The position numbers and the translations under genes were made by a program. Shown here piece after piece: positions 44,225-55,703 of a stretch of 64,000 nt of DNA (position 1 is the stretch's first letter; each line of letters begins with the position of its first letter). Below the pieces are notes generated by a model. That model made no database searches and was not told the DNA's origin. It saw only the letters and a list, made by a program, of their open reading frames with translations. The stretch is from Malacoplasma iowae (GTDB lineage: Bacteria > Bacillota_I > Bacilli_A > Mycoplasmatales > Mycoplasmoidaceae). The stretch spans positions 682,001-746,000 of the forward strand of contig NZ_LR215023.1 in the NCBI RefSeq assembly GCF_900660615.1, read 5' to 3'.

Positions 44225-44552
44225 AAATATCACCTTATTAATAGTCATTTATTTAAAATTAGTTATAAAAATATTTATTAATTAAAACATTTAAAAATTA
44301 AATTTACAACATCATTTTAAATATTTAAATAATTCTATCATTTATGAAACTTAAAAATTTAATAAATTATTTTAACGCATAGATTAATTTCCAATATAAA
44401 AGTAAAAATGAAAATCAAATAAAATAATTGGATAAATATCTAACAATATTTTATTTAAAATATATCTCAGCAAAATAATAAAAACACCTTTAAAAAACGT
44501 AATATTTGTTATTTAATTCAGTATAATAATTTTGTTAAACAAAAGGGGATAT
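44225..44552. other. Divergent intergenic region
   Basis: About 328 bp between divergent genes. A TATAAT at 44522-44527 lies 25 bp before the AGGGG site of the small membrane gene. Otherwise nothing specific. Confidence 0.4.
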
Positions 44553-44870
44553 ATGAATAAAACGATAACTGTTTCACAAATTGGTGATTCATATAAAGTA
44601 AATATTAGATCTGAAGGCAGTTCAATGTCTACTGGATATATGATTGGAATGATAATTGGTTTTTTCTTTTTCTTAATAATAGGAATAATAATGTTGATTA
44701 TGTGATTAATGAAAAACAATGATAGTAATAATGTTAATGTTGATATTGTTTTACCAAAAGATAATTGAGAAAATGAATTAGACAAACAATTATTAATTTA
44801 CAACTTTGGATCTGATACTGACAAAATTAAATTAGAAATTACAAATAAAATAAAAATCTTAAATGTATAA
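44553..44870 (+). CDS. Small membrane protein
   Basis: 105 residues of no recognised family. A soluble N-terminus of about 25 residues is followed by one long hydrophobic segment (STGYMIGMIIGFFFFLIIGI IMLIMW, about 27-52) and a polar C-terminus. AGGGG lies seven bases before the ATG. Two or more TGA Trp codons hide it from a standard-code search. The terminator hairpin targeted by IS30 copy 5 follows. Confidence 0.68.
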
Positions 44871-44897
44871 AAACACACATATATTGATTTTTAAATA

Positions 44898-44959
44898 AAA
44901 TATCCAAAATATAATAATGAGTAATGTTTAAAGTTGCTTAAATTTATATTTTGGTTTTT
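44898..44959 (+). terminator. Terminator hairpin, left duplication of IS30 copy 5
   Basis: 62 bp identical to 46122-46183, with stem ccaaaatataa / ttatattttgg followed by T residues. It terminates the gene ending at 44870. Confidence 0.82.
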
Positions 44960-46121
44960 GCTCGATTGACATGTGAAGTGCAACACTCAAAAAAGAGTGT
45001 GCACTTCATTTGTTTTGTTTGTAAGTGTTCACTAATAAAAAGATAATGAATATTAGGAGTGCTTATGAAAACTTATAAACATTTAACAAAAGAAGAAAGA
45101 TGCTTAATTTATTTTCTTTGAAATAAAGAAAAATATTCTATGAATAAGATTGCAAAAATCTTAAATAAAAACAAATCAACAATATCAAGAGAATTAAAAA
45201 GAAACACATCTTCAACAGGGATTTATTATTCATCAACTGCTCACAAAAAATACATTAGAAGAAAATCAAATTGTCATATGTTTTTTATGTTGAAGTACAA
45301 AAACTTCACAGATCTTTTTATTCAAAAATTTAATCCTAAATCTCATGGTGTAGAAGCTACAATTTTTTGAATAAAAGAAAACTATCCGTTAGTTAAAGTT
45401 CCAAGTGCTAGGCAAGTATTTAGATGAATCAATAGCAAGATTTGAAAGATACAAAGAAGAGATTGTTTAAGAAGAAAATATGTTAAAGGAAAAAGAAGAA
45501 AAATAGGTATATTTTCTAAAATTGATGGAAAATACTGCATTCCTTATAGTCTAAGACCAGAAAAGATAAACAATAGAAAAGAATTTGGACATTGAGAAGC
45601 TGATCTAATAGTTAGTAAAAGGCAAAGTGGTTATTACCACTTATTGACATTAGTGGAAAGAAAAACAAGGTTGGCAATTATTAGAAAAATAAAAGGGAAG
45701 AACGCTAGATCAATGATGGCTAAAATGTATACCATTATTCGAGATGAAAAACTCCCAATAAAAAGCATCACTGTTGATAATGGGTTAGAGTTTCAAATGA
45801 TGGGAATAACTGCAAAACAATTCAACTTTAAAGTTTATTATTGCCAACCTTATTCTTCATTCCAAAGAGGGTCCAACGAGAACATAAATGGGATAGTTAG
45901 AAGATGATATAAAAAAGGAACTGACTTCAGTTTAGTAAGTGAAGATAAAATAAAAACTCTTGAATGAAAAGTAAACAACATCCCAAGAAAAATGTTTGGT
46001 TATAAAACAGCTTACCAAATGTATCAAGAAAATATTTAAAACAAAAAAACTCTCAACTTATATTTCAAAGTCGAGAGTTTAATGTAACATTGAAGTGTTG
46101 CACTTCACATGTCAGTTAGGG
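44960..46121 (+). mobile_element. IS30-family (IS1630-like) element, copy 5
   Basis: 1162 bp flanked by a perfect 62-bp duplication, the longest of the set, which contains a whole terminator. Confidence 0.93.
45065..46039 (+). CDS. IS30-family transposase, copy 5
   Basis: 324 residues. No amino-acid difference from copy 3 was noticed and the frame is intact. Confidence 0.92.
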
Positions 46122-46183
46122 AAATATCCAAAATATAATAATGAGTAATGTTTAAAGTTGCTTAAATTTATATTTTGGTTTTT
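46122..46183. repeat. Right target duplication of IS30 copy 5
   Basis: Identical partner of 44898-44959, with the same hairpin. It now lies upstream of the surface-protein gene at 46444. Confidence 0.9.
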
Positions 46184-46443
46184 TTATTATTTTAAAACCT
46201 TATTATTAAAAGCAATAATTTTAAATTGATTTTAAAAAATACATCTTTATAAAAAAACTAAATTAACAAAAAATAATATTAAAAAATTTGTAATATTTTC
46301 AAGTAGTTTTTTTGCAACTAAAATGCCATAAAAATTTTTTTTACAGAAATTTTAACATTTAAAAAATTTTAATATTTTTTATTAACTATTGTTTTTTTAA
46401 TGTGTTAGAATGCTAAAAAATAAGAAAAATGGGGAAAACAATT

Positions 46444-47343
46444 ATGTTTACGCATAACTTAAAAAAGATTTTGTTAACAGGTTCTGTTACATTTGGGATA
46501 GCAACATCAGCAGCTATTCCTTTCACTACAAATATGACTTTTAATAATAAAAAAAATGATGATAGTTCTATAAAAGTCCCTGGTGATGATTCTAATAATG
46601 AAGGAAACGATTCAAACAATGGCTCGAACCCAGGTGATAACGAAAATAACAATAATAACAATAACAACAATAACAATGGTGGCCAAGATAATAACAATGG
46701 ACAAGTTGACGAGGACAAAGACAAAAGAATTGTTATCACTAAACAACCAACTAGTATAGAAGTGTTTCAAGGAGAAACTGCTACATTCTCATTTGCATAT
46801 GAGGCATATGATTTATCAAGAGATGATAAAATTTTCATTCAATGATATAAAAATGATCAATTGCTTAATAACCAAACATCACAAACATTAATTATAAATA
46901 GTGTAAAACAATCTGATGTTGGTCAATATTATGCAACAATTAGTGTTGGAACTAATAGTAGCAATTCTCAATTATTTACAACATCTAATAAAGTTAATTT
47001 AGGTGTTAAAGATGAATCGTTAAGATATGATTCAATTGTTTTTGGAAATGATACTCCAATAGCTTCATATCATAATTATGTAGAAAACCCAGTTCTTAAA
47101 ATTACAGTATTAGTTCAATTTTCAAAAAATGGACTTCTTGTTTATAATGGTGAAAGAGTAAAAGTTGATTTTTATATAGGTGATATTTTAGCTGAAACTT
47201 TATATGCATCAGCTGGTTTCAACACACTATATGCAATGATTGAATGTGACCGTTCTGATTTTGAAGGTAAAGAAATTTATGTTGTTGCAACATACCACAA
47301 GTTAGTAAGAAAAGAAACAATCAACAAGTGATCTGATTGATAA
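46444..47343 (+). CDS. Secreted protein with Asn-rich linker and immunoglobulin-like domain
   Basis: 299 residues. I use the ATG at 46444 behind GGGGA; an earlier in-frame ATG at 46429 overlaps that ribosome site. Signal sequence ILLTGSVTFGIATSAAIPF without lipobox. A Gly/Asn/Asp-rich linker with about eleven consecutive Asn (aac/aat codons near 46650-46680) follows. Then comes an Ig-like domain: VFQGETATFSFAY, FIQWYKNDQLL, SVKQSDVGQYYATIS (W and DxGxY pattern). The C-terminal 100 residues form a second beta domain. A likely surface adhesin or binding protein. The codon tract could slip, but mixed codons argue against frequent slippage. Confidence 0.72.
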
Positions 47344-47421
47344 TTATTAAAATGATTATCTATTCATTTTACTAGTTTAATGAATTAATATTAAAATAGT
47401 TTAAGAAAAAACAAATGCAAT

Positions 47422-47464
47422 AAAAAACTGGAACTTATGTAGGTATACAAATTCCAGTTTTTTT
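47422..47464. terminator. Terminator hairpin, left duplication of IS30 copy 6
   Basis: 43 bp identical to 48627-48669, with stem aaaaaactggaa / ttccagttttttt. It terminates the gene ending at 47343. Confidence 0.88.
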
Positions 47465-48626
47465 CCCTAACTGACATGTGAAGTGCAACACTTCAATGTT
47501 ACATTAAACTCTCGACTTTGAAATATAAGTTGAGAGTTTTTTTGTTTTAAATATTTTCTTGATACATTTGGTAAGCTGTTTTATAACCAAACATTTTTCT
47601 TGGGATGTTGTTTACTTTTCATTCAAGAGTTTTTATTTTATCTTCACTTACTAAACTGAAGTCAGTTCCTTTTTTATATCATCTTCTAACTATCCCATTT
47701 ATGTTCTCGTTGGACCCTCTTTGGAATGAAGAATAAGGTTGGCAATAATAAACTTTAAAGTTGAATTGTTTTGCAGTTATTCCCATCATTTGAAACTCTA
47801 ACCCATTATCAACAGTGATGCTTTTTATTGGGAGTTTTTCATCTCGAATAATGGTATACATTTTAGCCATCATTGATCTAGCGTTCTTCCCTTTTATTTT
47901 TCTAATAATTGCCAACCTTGTTTTTCTTTCCACTAATGTCAATAAGTGGTAATAACCACTTTGCCTTTTACTAACTATTAGATCAGCTTCTCAATGTCCA
48001 AATTCTTTTCTATTGTTTATCTTTTCTGGTCTTAGACTATAAGGAATGCAGTATTTTCCATCAATTTTAGAAAATATACCTATTTTTCTTCTTTTTCCTT
48101 TAACATATTTTCTTCTTAAACAATCTCTTCTTTGTATCTTTCAAATCTTGCTATTGATTCATCTAAATACTTGCCTAGCACTTGGAACTTTAACTAACGG
48201 ATAGTTTTCTTTTATTCAAAAAATTGTAGCTTCTACACCATGAGATTTAGGATTAAATTTTTGAATAAAAAGATCTGTGAAGTTTTTGTACTTCAACATA
48301 AAAAACATATGACAATTTGATTTTCTTCTAATGTATTTTTTGTGAGCAGTTGATGAATAATAAATCCCTGTTGAAGATGTGTTTCTTTTTAATTCTCTTG
48401 ATATTGTTGATTTGTTTTTATTTAAGATTTTTGCAATCTTATTCATAGAATATTTTTCTTTATTTCAAAGAAAATAAATTAAGCATCTTTCTTCTTTTGT
48501 TAAATGTTTATAAGTTTTCATAAGCACTCCTAATATTCATTATCTTTTTATTAGTGAACACTTACAAACAAAACAAATGAAGTGCACACTCTTTTTTGAG
48601 TGTTGCACTTCACATGTCAATCGAGC
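47465..48626 (-). mobile_element. IS30-family (IS1630-like) element, copy 6 (reverse)
   Basis: 1162 bp in the opposite direction to the other five. It entered a bidirectional terminator between two convergent genes. Confidence 0.93.
47547..48521 (-). CDS. IS30-family transposase, copy 6
   Basis: 324 residues with an intact frame and catalytic motifs as in copy 3. Confidence 0.92.
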
Positions 48627-48669
48627 AAAAAACTGGAACTTATGTAGGTATACAAATTCCAGTTTTTTT
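48627..48669. terminator. Terminator hairpin, right duplication of IS30 copy 6
   Basis: Identical to 47422-47464. It serves the minus-strand gene ending at 48818. Confidence 0.88.
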
Positions 48670-48817
48670 ATTTTTACATTATTTAATTAGAAATTAATAA
48701 CCAAAAAGTTTAATACAAAAATTTATAATTTTTGTTTCACTTTATTCAAGATAAATTGTTGTTGTTTTTAAAAATGTAATTTTATAAATATATATTTGTT
48801 TTTTTAAAAAGATTAAC

Positions 48818-50341
48818 TTATTTCTTTTTATATTGCATTCATCCTAATGAGTTTTCCTTTTCTTTTAATTGTTGCCCACAATCAAAAGAATTAAATATTT
48901 GATCTGATATAACATTAGCTTTCTTATATATTGTTTTTCCAGTGTTTCAATAAGGAAATTTTTCTTTATTTAGATAGTTATTTACTTCTAATGTCATACC
49001 AGCAAAAGTTTCAGCCATATCTTCTCTAACAGTTCTCATTGAATATCTTGTTATTCATGATCTATTTTGATTTTGATAATCTTTATTTTTAGGATCAACT
49101 ATTGCAATATTATTTGCAATAATATTTTCATCATTTGTACCATAGTATGATCACTCTGGAAATGTTCCATTACCTTCAACTCTTGGATTTAATGCCATAA
49201 AATCTTTTAAAGTTGGTGATAAATGATCACTATATTTAAAATGATAGTCATATGTTTTATCATTTTCTAAATACTCTCAATATATACTATTTATTTTTTC
49301 ATCAATATAATAAGAAATAATGTGATAGATTTCATGAATGATAACTCTTAATACATACGGTCTTTGATTTTCAGTAAAATTACCCTTTGATGTTCCAATA
49401 ATTGCTATACCAAAATCTCCAGGACCATTTGTATAACTAATGTTGTTACCTCTTGCTGCTGTTGAATTTTTTATTAAATCAATATCTAAAGAAACTTTTG
49501 AGTCATTGTACTTTCAAAATTTATTATTTGATATTTCTGTTATTATTTCCATACCAATGTATTTTTTTATATCAAATTCAATATAATTAATAAATTTAAA
49601 ATATTCATAAAATAATTTTTCTTGTCCAAGATTATGATCAAAATAATCAAAATCTTTTGCTACATATCTTTCTACACTTCCAACAATATGTTCTCTTTTA
49701 GATGAAGTGTTTTTTGTATAATCAATATCATTAATGAATGTTAAATTATATAGACTTTTCATTGATTTAACTTTATAGTTATAAAGCATTTCAGATGTAA
49801 ATTTTGTTGTTAAAATATTTGATGAGCTAAAGTTATTTTTATCATCATAACAAGTAACTAATAAACTTATTCCATCTTCTTTTGAATCGATAAAATAATT
49901 AGATTTTTTATCTCATTTTTTATAATAATAAACATTTGTTGTACCATATTGATCAATTTCCATAATTGTGTTTGGTTCAACAATTTTATCAGTTAAATCA
50001 ACCTTACCTTCACTATCTAAATTTAAGTTAATCTCTCTATCAATTAAATTCTTTATTTGTTTATCTTCAGAATTTGATTTTATAAATAATTTATATTGAT
50101 AATTTTTATTGTAATTATCAATTTTTAATACAAAACTATTATTTGTTTGTTCATAAGATATTTTTGGTGAATAATCATTTTTTGTTAAATTATTAAAATT
50201 ATTTTGTCTTATATATTTGTTTGTAACAAAAATACCAACAGATGCTGTTAATAAAACAGATAAAGAAACAAACCCAGCTATTAATGCTTTAGTTCTTTTA
50301 TTATTTTTAGAATTTTTCTTTTTTAAATTCATTTTTTTCAT
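48818..50341 (-). CDS. Membrane-anchored zinc metallopeptidase-like protein
   Basis: 507 residues. A single N-terminal hydrophobic helix (ALIAGFVSLSVLLTASVGIF, about 19-38) puts the rest outside. RVIIHEIYHIISYYID is an HExxH zinc motif, and about 90 residues later REDMAETFAGM offers the third ligand Glu, a layout seen in gluzincin-like anthrax lethal-factor or M60-like and related peptidases. No lipobox. The family is not certain. Several TGA Trp codons. Possibly degrades host surface proteins, by inference. Confidence 0.72.
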
Positions 50342-50590
50342 AATAGATTATTTTATCATTAAATTAAAAAATATTTTTATTATTAAAAAATATTTGATTT
50401 TTAAATAATTAAACTTTAAAGTTTAATTTTAAAATAATTAAAAACAACAATTTGAAAGCAACGCCAATAAAATTATAAATTGTGCACATAAAAATTGTTG
50501 TTAATAAAATTATTTTTTAATAAACTATATTTGCAATCAAAACTAAATTAAAAATTTTAAACTTTAATAAAATAAATTGTTTTGTTGTAA

Positions 50591-52075
50591 CTATTCATTT
50601 GTATTTGGTTCAATACTTCTAGAAGCACTTCCTTTTGATTTTACTTCTAATCTATTTTCTCTTATTAAAATAATTTCAATAGGTTGTTTATTTGTAATAT
50701 CATCAGTTTCAAGTTTTTGTTTAATATCATATGCTAATGTTGTTAATGCATCATCATTTATTGTTTTAGGGTCAATAATTACTCTGACTTGTTTTCCAGC
50801 TTTAATCGCATATGAATTTTTTACTCCATCAAATGAATTACAAATTTCTTCAATTGTATTAATTTTTTGTAAATATTCTTCATGTGATATATGTCTAGCT
50901 CCTGGTCTTGAAGCTGAAATTTTATCAACTATTTTAGTTATACATGAATAAATATTGTCACATGGAACTTTTTCATGGTGAGATTCTATTGCATTAATAA
51001 TATAATCTTCTAAATTATATTTTCTAGCTAAAACTAAACCGCTTTCAACATGATCATTATCCATTTCAAAATCTGTTGATTTTCCAATATCATGAAAAAA
51101 AGCTGCTTTTTTTGCTTTATATTTATCAACATTTAATTCAATAGCTATGTTTGAAGCTAGCATAGCACATTCAATTGCATGTGTTAAATTATTTTGCGAA
51201 AATGATGTTCTAAAATATAATCTACCAACATATGGATAAAGTTCTTTATTTACATCAAATATTTGTAATTTGTTTTCTAAAGCCTCTTTTCCTATTTCAT
51301 ACAATCTATTATTCATATTTTCAAGTTCAATATCATAATATTTTTCAATTCTACTTGGTTCAATATTTTTGTTTAAAATTAATTTTTCTAATAGGTTTTT
51401 AGCTATTTCTCTTCTAATTGGATTTAAACAAGAAATAGTAACTTCTGGATCTTTTTCAATGATAAGTTCAACACCAGTTGTATTTTCAAAACATTTTTTA
51501 TTTCTACCATCTTTTCCAATTATTCTTCCTTTAATGTTATCTTCTTCAAGTTTAATTGTATATGTAGTTTTACTAATAGCTATATCTTCAGCCATTCTTT
51601 CCATTGTATCAACTAATATTTGTCTAGCTTTATTTTCTAATTCTACTTTTTTTTCTGTTTCAAAATTACTTATCATTTTGCTTCTTTCAACATTCAATTC
51701 TTGTTTTAAATTATTAAGAATTATTTTTGATGCCTCTTCTTTTGATAAACCACTTATTTCTTGTAATTGTTTATCAAGATTTTCACTTTTATTTTTTAAA
51801 GAAAAATTTAATGCATTATATTTAGATAATGATAATTCTAATTGTTGTTTTAAATTTTTATTAGTTTTTACTAAGTTATCTAATTCATTTTTCTTTTCAT
51901 ATATATTTTGTATATTGTTTTCATTATTACTTGAAATATTTTTACCACTTATTTTAGTTGATAAATCCCTTTTATTATTTCTTGATTTTCTTTTTGTAAA
52001 AATAACAATTGCAAAAATACCAAAAAATAAAAGTGTACAAATAATAATGACAAAAAAAACTATATTTAATACCAT
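50591..52075 (-). CDS. rny: Ribonuclease Y
   Basis: 494 residues. It starts mRNA decay as a membrane-bound endoribonuclease. N-terminal membrane helix (VLNIVFFVIIICTLLFFGIF), coiled coil (about 60-150), KH domain with NIKGRIIGKDGRNKKCFENTTG (about 179-200) and HD domain with AFFHDIGKSTDFE (about 333-345). Length is normal for the family (about 510). Confidence 0.95.
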   Translation of the reverse strand: MVLNIVFFVIIICTLLFFGIFAIVIFTKRKSRNNKRDLSTKISGKNISSNNENNIQNIYEKKNELDNLVKTNKNLKQQLELSLSKYNALNFSLKNKSENLDKQLQEISGLSKEEASKIILNNLKQELNVERSKMISNFETEKKVELENKARQILVDTMERMAEDIAISKTTYTIKLEEDNIKGRIIGKDGRNKKCFENTTGVELIIEKDPEVTISCLNPIRREIAKNLLEKLILNKNIEPSRIEKYYDIELENMNNRLYEIGKEALENKLQIFDVNKELYPYVGRLYFRTSFSQNNLTHAIECAMLASNIAIELNVDKYKAKKAAFFHDIGKSTDFEMDNDHVESGLVLARKYNLEDYIINAIESHHEKVPCDNIYSCITKIVDKISASRPGARHISHEEYLQKINTIEEICNSFDGVKNSYAIKAGKQVRVIIDPKTINDDALTTLAYDIKQKLETDDITNKQPIEIILIRENRLEVKSKGSASRSIEPNTNE

Positions 52076-52248
52076 AATTTAATTAACACCCTATTAATAT
52101 AAATTGAGCAAATAATTTGTATAAGTTTTAAACCAGTATATTTATTTTATATGATAAAAATAATTTTGTTAAATAATATACAATAAAAAACTATAATTTT
52201 TAATGTTTGGCATATTATTTTTTATAATATTTAAATTAAGGTGCATTT

Positions 52249-52986
52249 ATGGAAAAAACAAGATTAGATGTTTATTTGGTTAATAACAAAAAAGTTGAAT
52301 CAAGAAATTTGGCAACAAAATTAATAGAAGATGGAAAGATTATGGTTAATTCAATTATTATTACAAAAAATAATTATGGTGTTAATTATACTGATAAAGT
52401 TGAAATTCTTGAAAATGAAAGGTATGTTTCAAGAGGTGCTTATAAATTATTAAAAGGGATACATGAATTTAAACCAGAACTTAAAGATAAAATAGGATTA
52501 GATATTGGATCATCAACTGGTGGCTTTACTCAAGTATTGCTTGATCATGATGTGAGAAAAGTTTATTGTGTTGATGTTGGAACAGATCAACTCCATGAAA
52601 AAATAAAAAATAATAAAAAAGTTGTTGTCTATGAACAAACCAATTTTAAAGATGTTGTACCAACTTATTTTTATGAACCTATTGAATTTATATGTTGTGA
52701 TGTTTCATTTATATCAATTAAACAAATATTAAAAAAAATAATTGAATTAAACTTTCATAACATTGAAGCTATTTTTTTGTTAAAACCTCAATTTGAAGTT
52801 GGAAAAGAAATAATTGATAAAACAGGTGGTGTGGTTAAAGATCATAAATTACATGAAAAAGTTATAAATGACTTTAAAGAATTTTGTAAATTAAATAATA
52901 TTGAATTTTTAAATATATGCGAATCTCCAATTACTGGTGCAAAATTAAATAACATTGAGTTTTTAACTCATATATTCATTAAATAG
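52249..52986 (+). CDS. tlyA: TlyA-family rRNA 2'-O-methyltransferase (hemolysin A-like)
   Basis: 245 residues. N-terminal S4 RNA-binding domain (RLDVYLVNNKKVESRNLATK). SAM-binding motif IGLDIGSSTGGFTQVLLDHD (about 84-103) and VYCVDVGTDQLH follow, then FICCDVSFISI and LLKPQFEVG. Members methylate 16S and 23S rRNA; some are called hemolysins. AAGG precedes the ATG. No TGA codon was noticed. Confidence 0.92.
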   Translation: MEKTRLDVYLVNNKKVESRNLATKLIEDGKIMVNSIIITKNNYGVNYTDKVEILENERYVSRGAYKLLKGIHEFKPELKDKIGLDIGSSTGGFTQVLLDHDVRKVYCVDVGTDQLHEKIKNNKKVVVYEQTNFKDVVPTYFYEPIEFICCDVSFISIKQILKKIIELNFHNIEAIFLLKPQFEVGKEIIDKTGGVVKDHKLHEKVINDFKEFCKLNNIEFLNICESPITGAKLNNIEFLTHIFIK

Positions 52987-53012
52987 ATAATATTTATAAA
53001 TTATAGAATTTA

Positions 53013-53042
53013 AAAAAATGAGCAATAAAATGCTCATTTTTT
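53013..53042. terminator. Bidirectional terminator
   Basis: Stem aaaaaatgagca / tgctcatttttt between the convergent tlyA and tkt genes. Confidence 0.88.
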
Positions 53043-53062
53043 ATAATTTTGTAAAACTAAAA

Positions 53063-55096
53063 TTAAAAGAATTTTTTGTTAACGTTATTATCAAGATAAT
53101 TTTTAATTTTTAAAGCTATTTCATCTGGAGTAAGTTTTAGTTTTTTGATTACATCATCACTTTTTCCAGACATACCATATCTATTGATACCAACTGAAAA
53201 ATCAGCAATTCTATATCATGGAATTGTAGTACCAAATTCAATAGCAATTAATGGTTTATTACCAATTACACTTTCTTTATAAACTTTAGTTTGTTTAATA
53301 AATAATTCAAAACTTGGCATAGAAATAATATTACATCTAATATTATGTTCTTTTTCTAAAATTTCAGCTGTCTCTAGTGCAACTGGTAACTCACTACCTG
53401 TAGCCACTAGTGAAATATCATTTACTTTATTTCCATAAAAAACATAACCACCACGTGAAGTTTTTTCTAATGGAGATTTTATTTGATTAAAAGCTAATCT
53501 TGATGTAATAATGTTAACAGGCATTTCGTCTTGTTTAAATGCAAAATCAAAAGCTGCAATCAACTCTTGTAAGTTTGCTGGTCTGAATGTTGTTGTATGT
53601 GGTATTAATCTTAAACCTCATAATTGTTCAATAGGTTGATGAGTTGGACCATCTTCACCAACTGTAATTGAATCATGACTATAAACATTAATTATAGGGT
53701 TATGAGAAATTGCAGCTAACCTAATAGCAGATCTTGCATAATCTGCAAAAGATAAAAATGTACTACTTATAGCTTTTAAACCATAGCTTGTAATTCCTGA
53801 ATTAATTGCAGTCATAGCAAATTCTCTTACACCTGCATTCAAATTAACACCAAGTCTGTTTTCTGCACTATATGGTTCTAAACCATTAACTCATATTTTT
53901 GTACTTCCAGAAATATCAGCTGATATTAAAGTAAGTAAAGGATTGTATTTTGCAACTTCATTAACAATTATCCCTGATATATTTCTAGTTGCTTCTTTTT
54001 CAAAAGATAAATGGTTGAATCACTTTTTATCAAAAGTTAATTGTTTATTTTCAATTTTTCTATATTCTTCATACTTATTTTTATCAGTTGATAATTTTGC
54101 AAGTCTTTCCACAAATGCTTCATAAGCTTTTTTACCTCTTTTATGCAAACTAGCAAATTCTGTATAAGCATTTTTAGAAATTTCAAAAGGTTCATTATTA
54201 TAAGATAATTTGTTTTTTAAATCATTTATTTGATCAAAATTTAAAGCAGATCCATGGGCTTTGTTAGAATCTTGGTAACAAGAACCATATCCAATGTGTG
54301 TTTTAACCTCTATAACAGTTGGCTTTTCTGTTGATTGCTTAGCAGCTTCTATAGCAGCACTAATTGCAGTATAGTCATTTCCATTATCAACTTTTATGTA
54401 AGCCAAACCTAGTGATTCAAAATATTTTTTATAATCTGTAATAGTTGAATCACTTACTTTTCCATCAAGTTGAATTCCATTTGAATCAAACAAGAAAATT
54501 AATTTATTTAATTTGTATTTTCCAGCTAATGAAAACGCTTCATATGAAATTCCTTCTTGTAAACAACCATCACCAAATAAACAATAAGTGTAATTATCTA
54601 TTAACTTATATTTTTTAAAATATGTGTTTAATTTAGTTTCAGCTATAGCCATCCCAACTGCTATTGCAACCCCTTGTCCTAAAGGACCAGTTGATGTTTC
54701 AATACCATCAATTAAAATGTTTTCTGGATGTCCAGCTGTTTTTGAATTAATTTGTCTAAAATTTTTAAGATCATCCATGCTTACATTTTTATATCCAGCT
54801 AAGTGCATAGTTGCATATAATAAAGCACTACCATGTCCAGCACTTAAAACAAATCTATCTCTATTAAAAAACAAAGGGTTTTCTGGATCTACAACTAAAT
54901 GATCCTTATATAAAGCATACATAATAGGTGCTGCACCTAAAACAATACCTGGGTGACCAGAATTTGCTTTTTCGATCATTTCAACACCTAAAATTCTTAT
55001 AGTATCAATTGTTAGATTTGAAAATCTAGAAGGTTCTTTTTTTTCAACAACTACTTTAGTATTTGTCTTTTTTGTTTCTTTTTTAATCTCATTCAT
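53063..55096 (-). CDS. tkt: Transketolase
   Basis: 677 residues, close to the family's usual 660. Thiamine diphosphate enzyme of the pentose phosphate pathway. SGHPGIVLGAAPIMYALY, RDRFVLSAGHGSALLYA, STGPLGQGVAIAVGMA and LFGDGCLQEGISYEAF (TPP motif, GDG..N position changed) are in the N-terminal half. VYSHDSITVGEDGPTHQPIE is in the middle domain. The N-terminal 25 residues are Lys-rich and longer than usual. It lies 3 bp after the nfu gene and is probably co-transcribed. Confidence 0.95.
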
Positions 55097-55099
55097 TTT

Positions 55100-55363
55100 C
55101 TACTCCTGAATATCTTCTATAATTTTTACAGATTTTACTTCGCTAATTTCACTTGTAAGAATTGTTTCAACACCATCTTTATAAGTCATGTCAATTAAAG
55201 CACAACCAACACAATTACCAAAAACTTTTATAGTAACTTCACCGGTTTTATCATCAAAATCAACAAAGTCTAAATCTCCTCCATCTTGGTTAATGTAAAA
55301 TCTTATAGAATCGATTACATCTTTTATTTCGTCTATAATTTCACTCTTTTTTTGATTTACCAT
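55100..55363 (-). CDS. NifU C-terminal-domain Fe-S scaffold (Nfu)
   Basis: 87 residues: only the NFU domain, with INQDGGDLDFVDF and the cluster-binding GNCVGCALIDMTYKDGVE (CxxC). It assembles or carries Fe-S clusters. Stand-alone NFU proteins are common in Firmicutes. It starts divergently from the gene at 55401 with 37 bp between, so that gap must hold both start regions. Confidence 0.9.
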   Translation of the reverse strand: MVNQKKSEIIDEIKDVIDSIRFYINQDGGDLDFVDFDDKTGEVTIKVFGNCVGCALIDMTYKDGVETILTSEISEVKSVKIIEDIQE

Positions 55364-55400
55364 AATACTTGATTATAATATAAAAATGTAGAGGTAAATT

Positions 55401-55703
55401 ATGAAAAATAAAAAAATTGTATTATGTGAAGTTGTTGAAATTAACAATAATTACATCAAAATTTCATATAATGATAAAATTTACCGTTGTTATTCAAACT
55501 ATATATCTGATTATCCAGTTGATCTTTTTAAATATTTCACTATTGGTAATAAATATAAATTTTTATTAAAAGAAGGGATGATTTTTTCTTATAAAGATAT
55601 AAGACCAAAATTATTAAAAAATAAAAAGAAACCCACTCCTACAATTAGTGGGGTTAAAAATTTAGAAAGGCATTTATTGGAAATAATAAAAAAATTAGAA
55701 TAG
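55401..55703 (+). CDS. Small OB-fold-like protein, function unknown
   Basis: 100 residues. Two or three beta-strand segments (KIVLCEVVEINNNYIKISYN; KYFTIGNKYKFLLKEG) resemble an S1/OB RNA-binding fold, with a basic tail. TAGAGG precedes the ATG. It overlaps the converging Abi-like gene by nine bases. Not recognised further. Confidence 0.55.
   Translation: MKNKKIVLCEVVEINNNYIKISYNDKIYRCYSNYISDYPVDLFKYFTIGNKYKFLLKEGMIFSYKDIRPKLLKNKKKPTPTISGVKNLERHLLEIIKKLE

Noticed and set aside
46640..46690. Phase-variable trinucleotide tract in the Asn-rich linker
   Set aside because: aac and aat codons are mixed rather than a pure repeat, which makes slippage unlikely.
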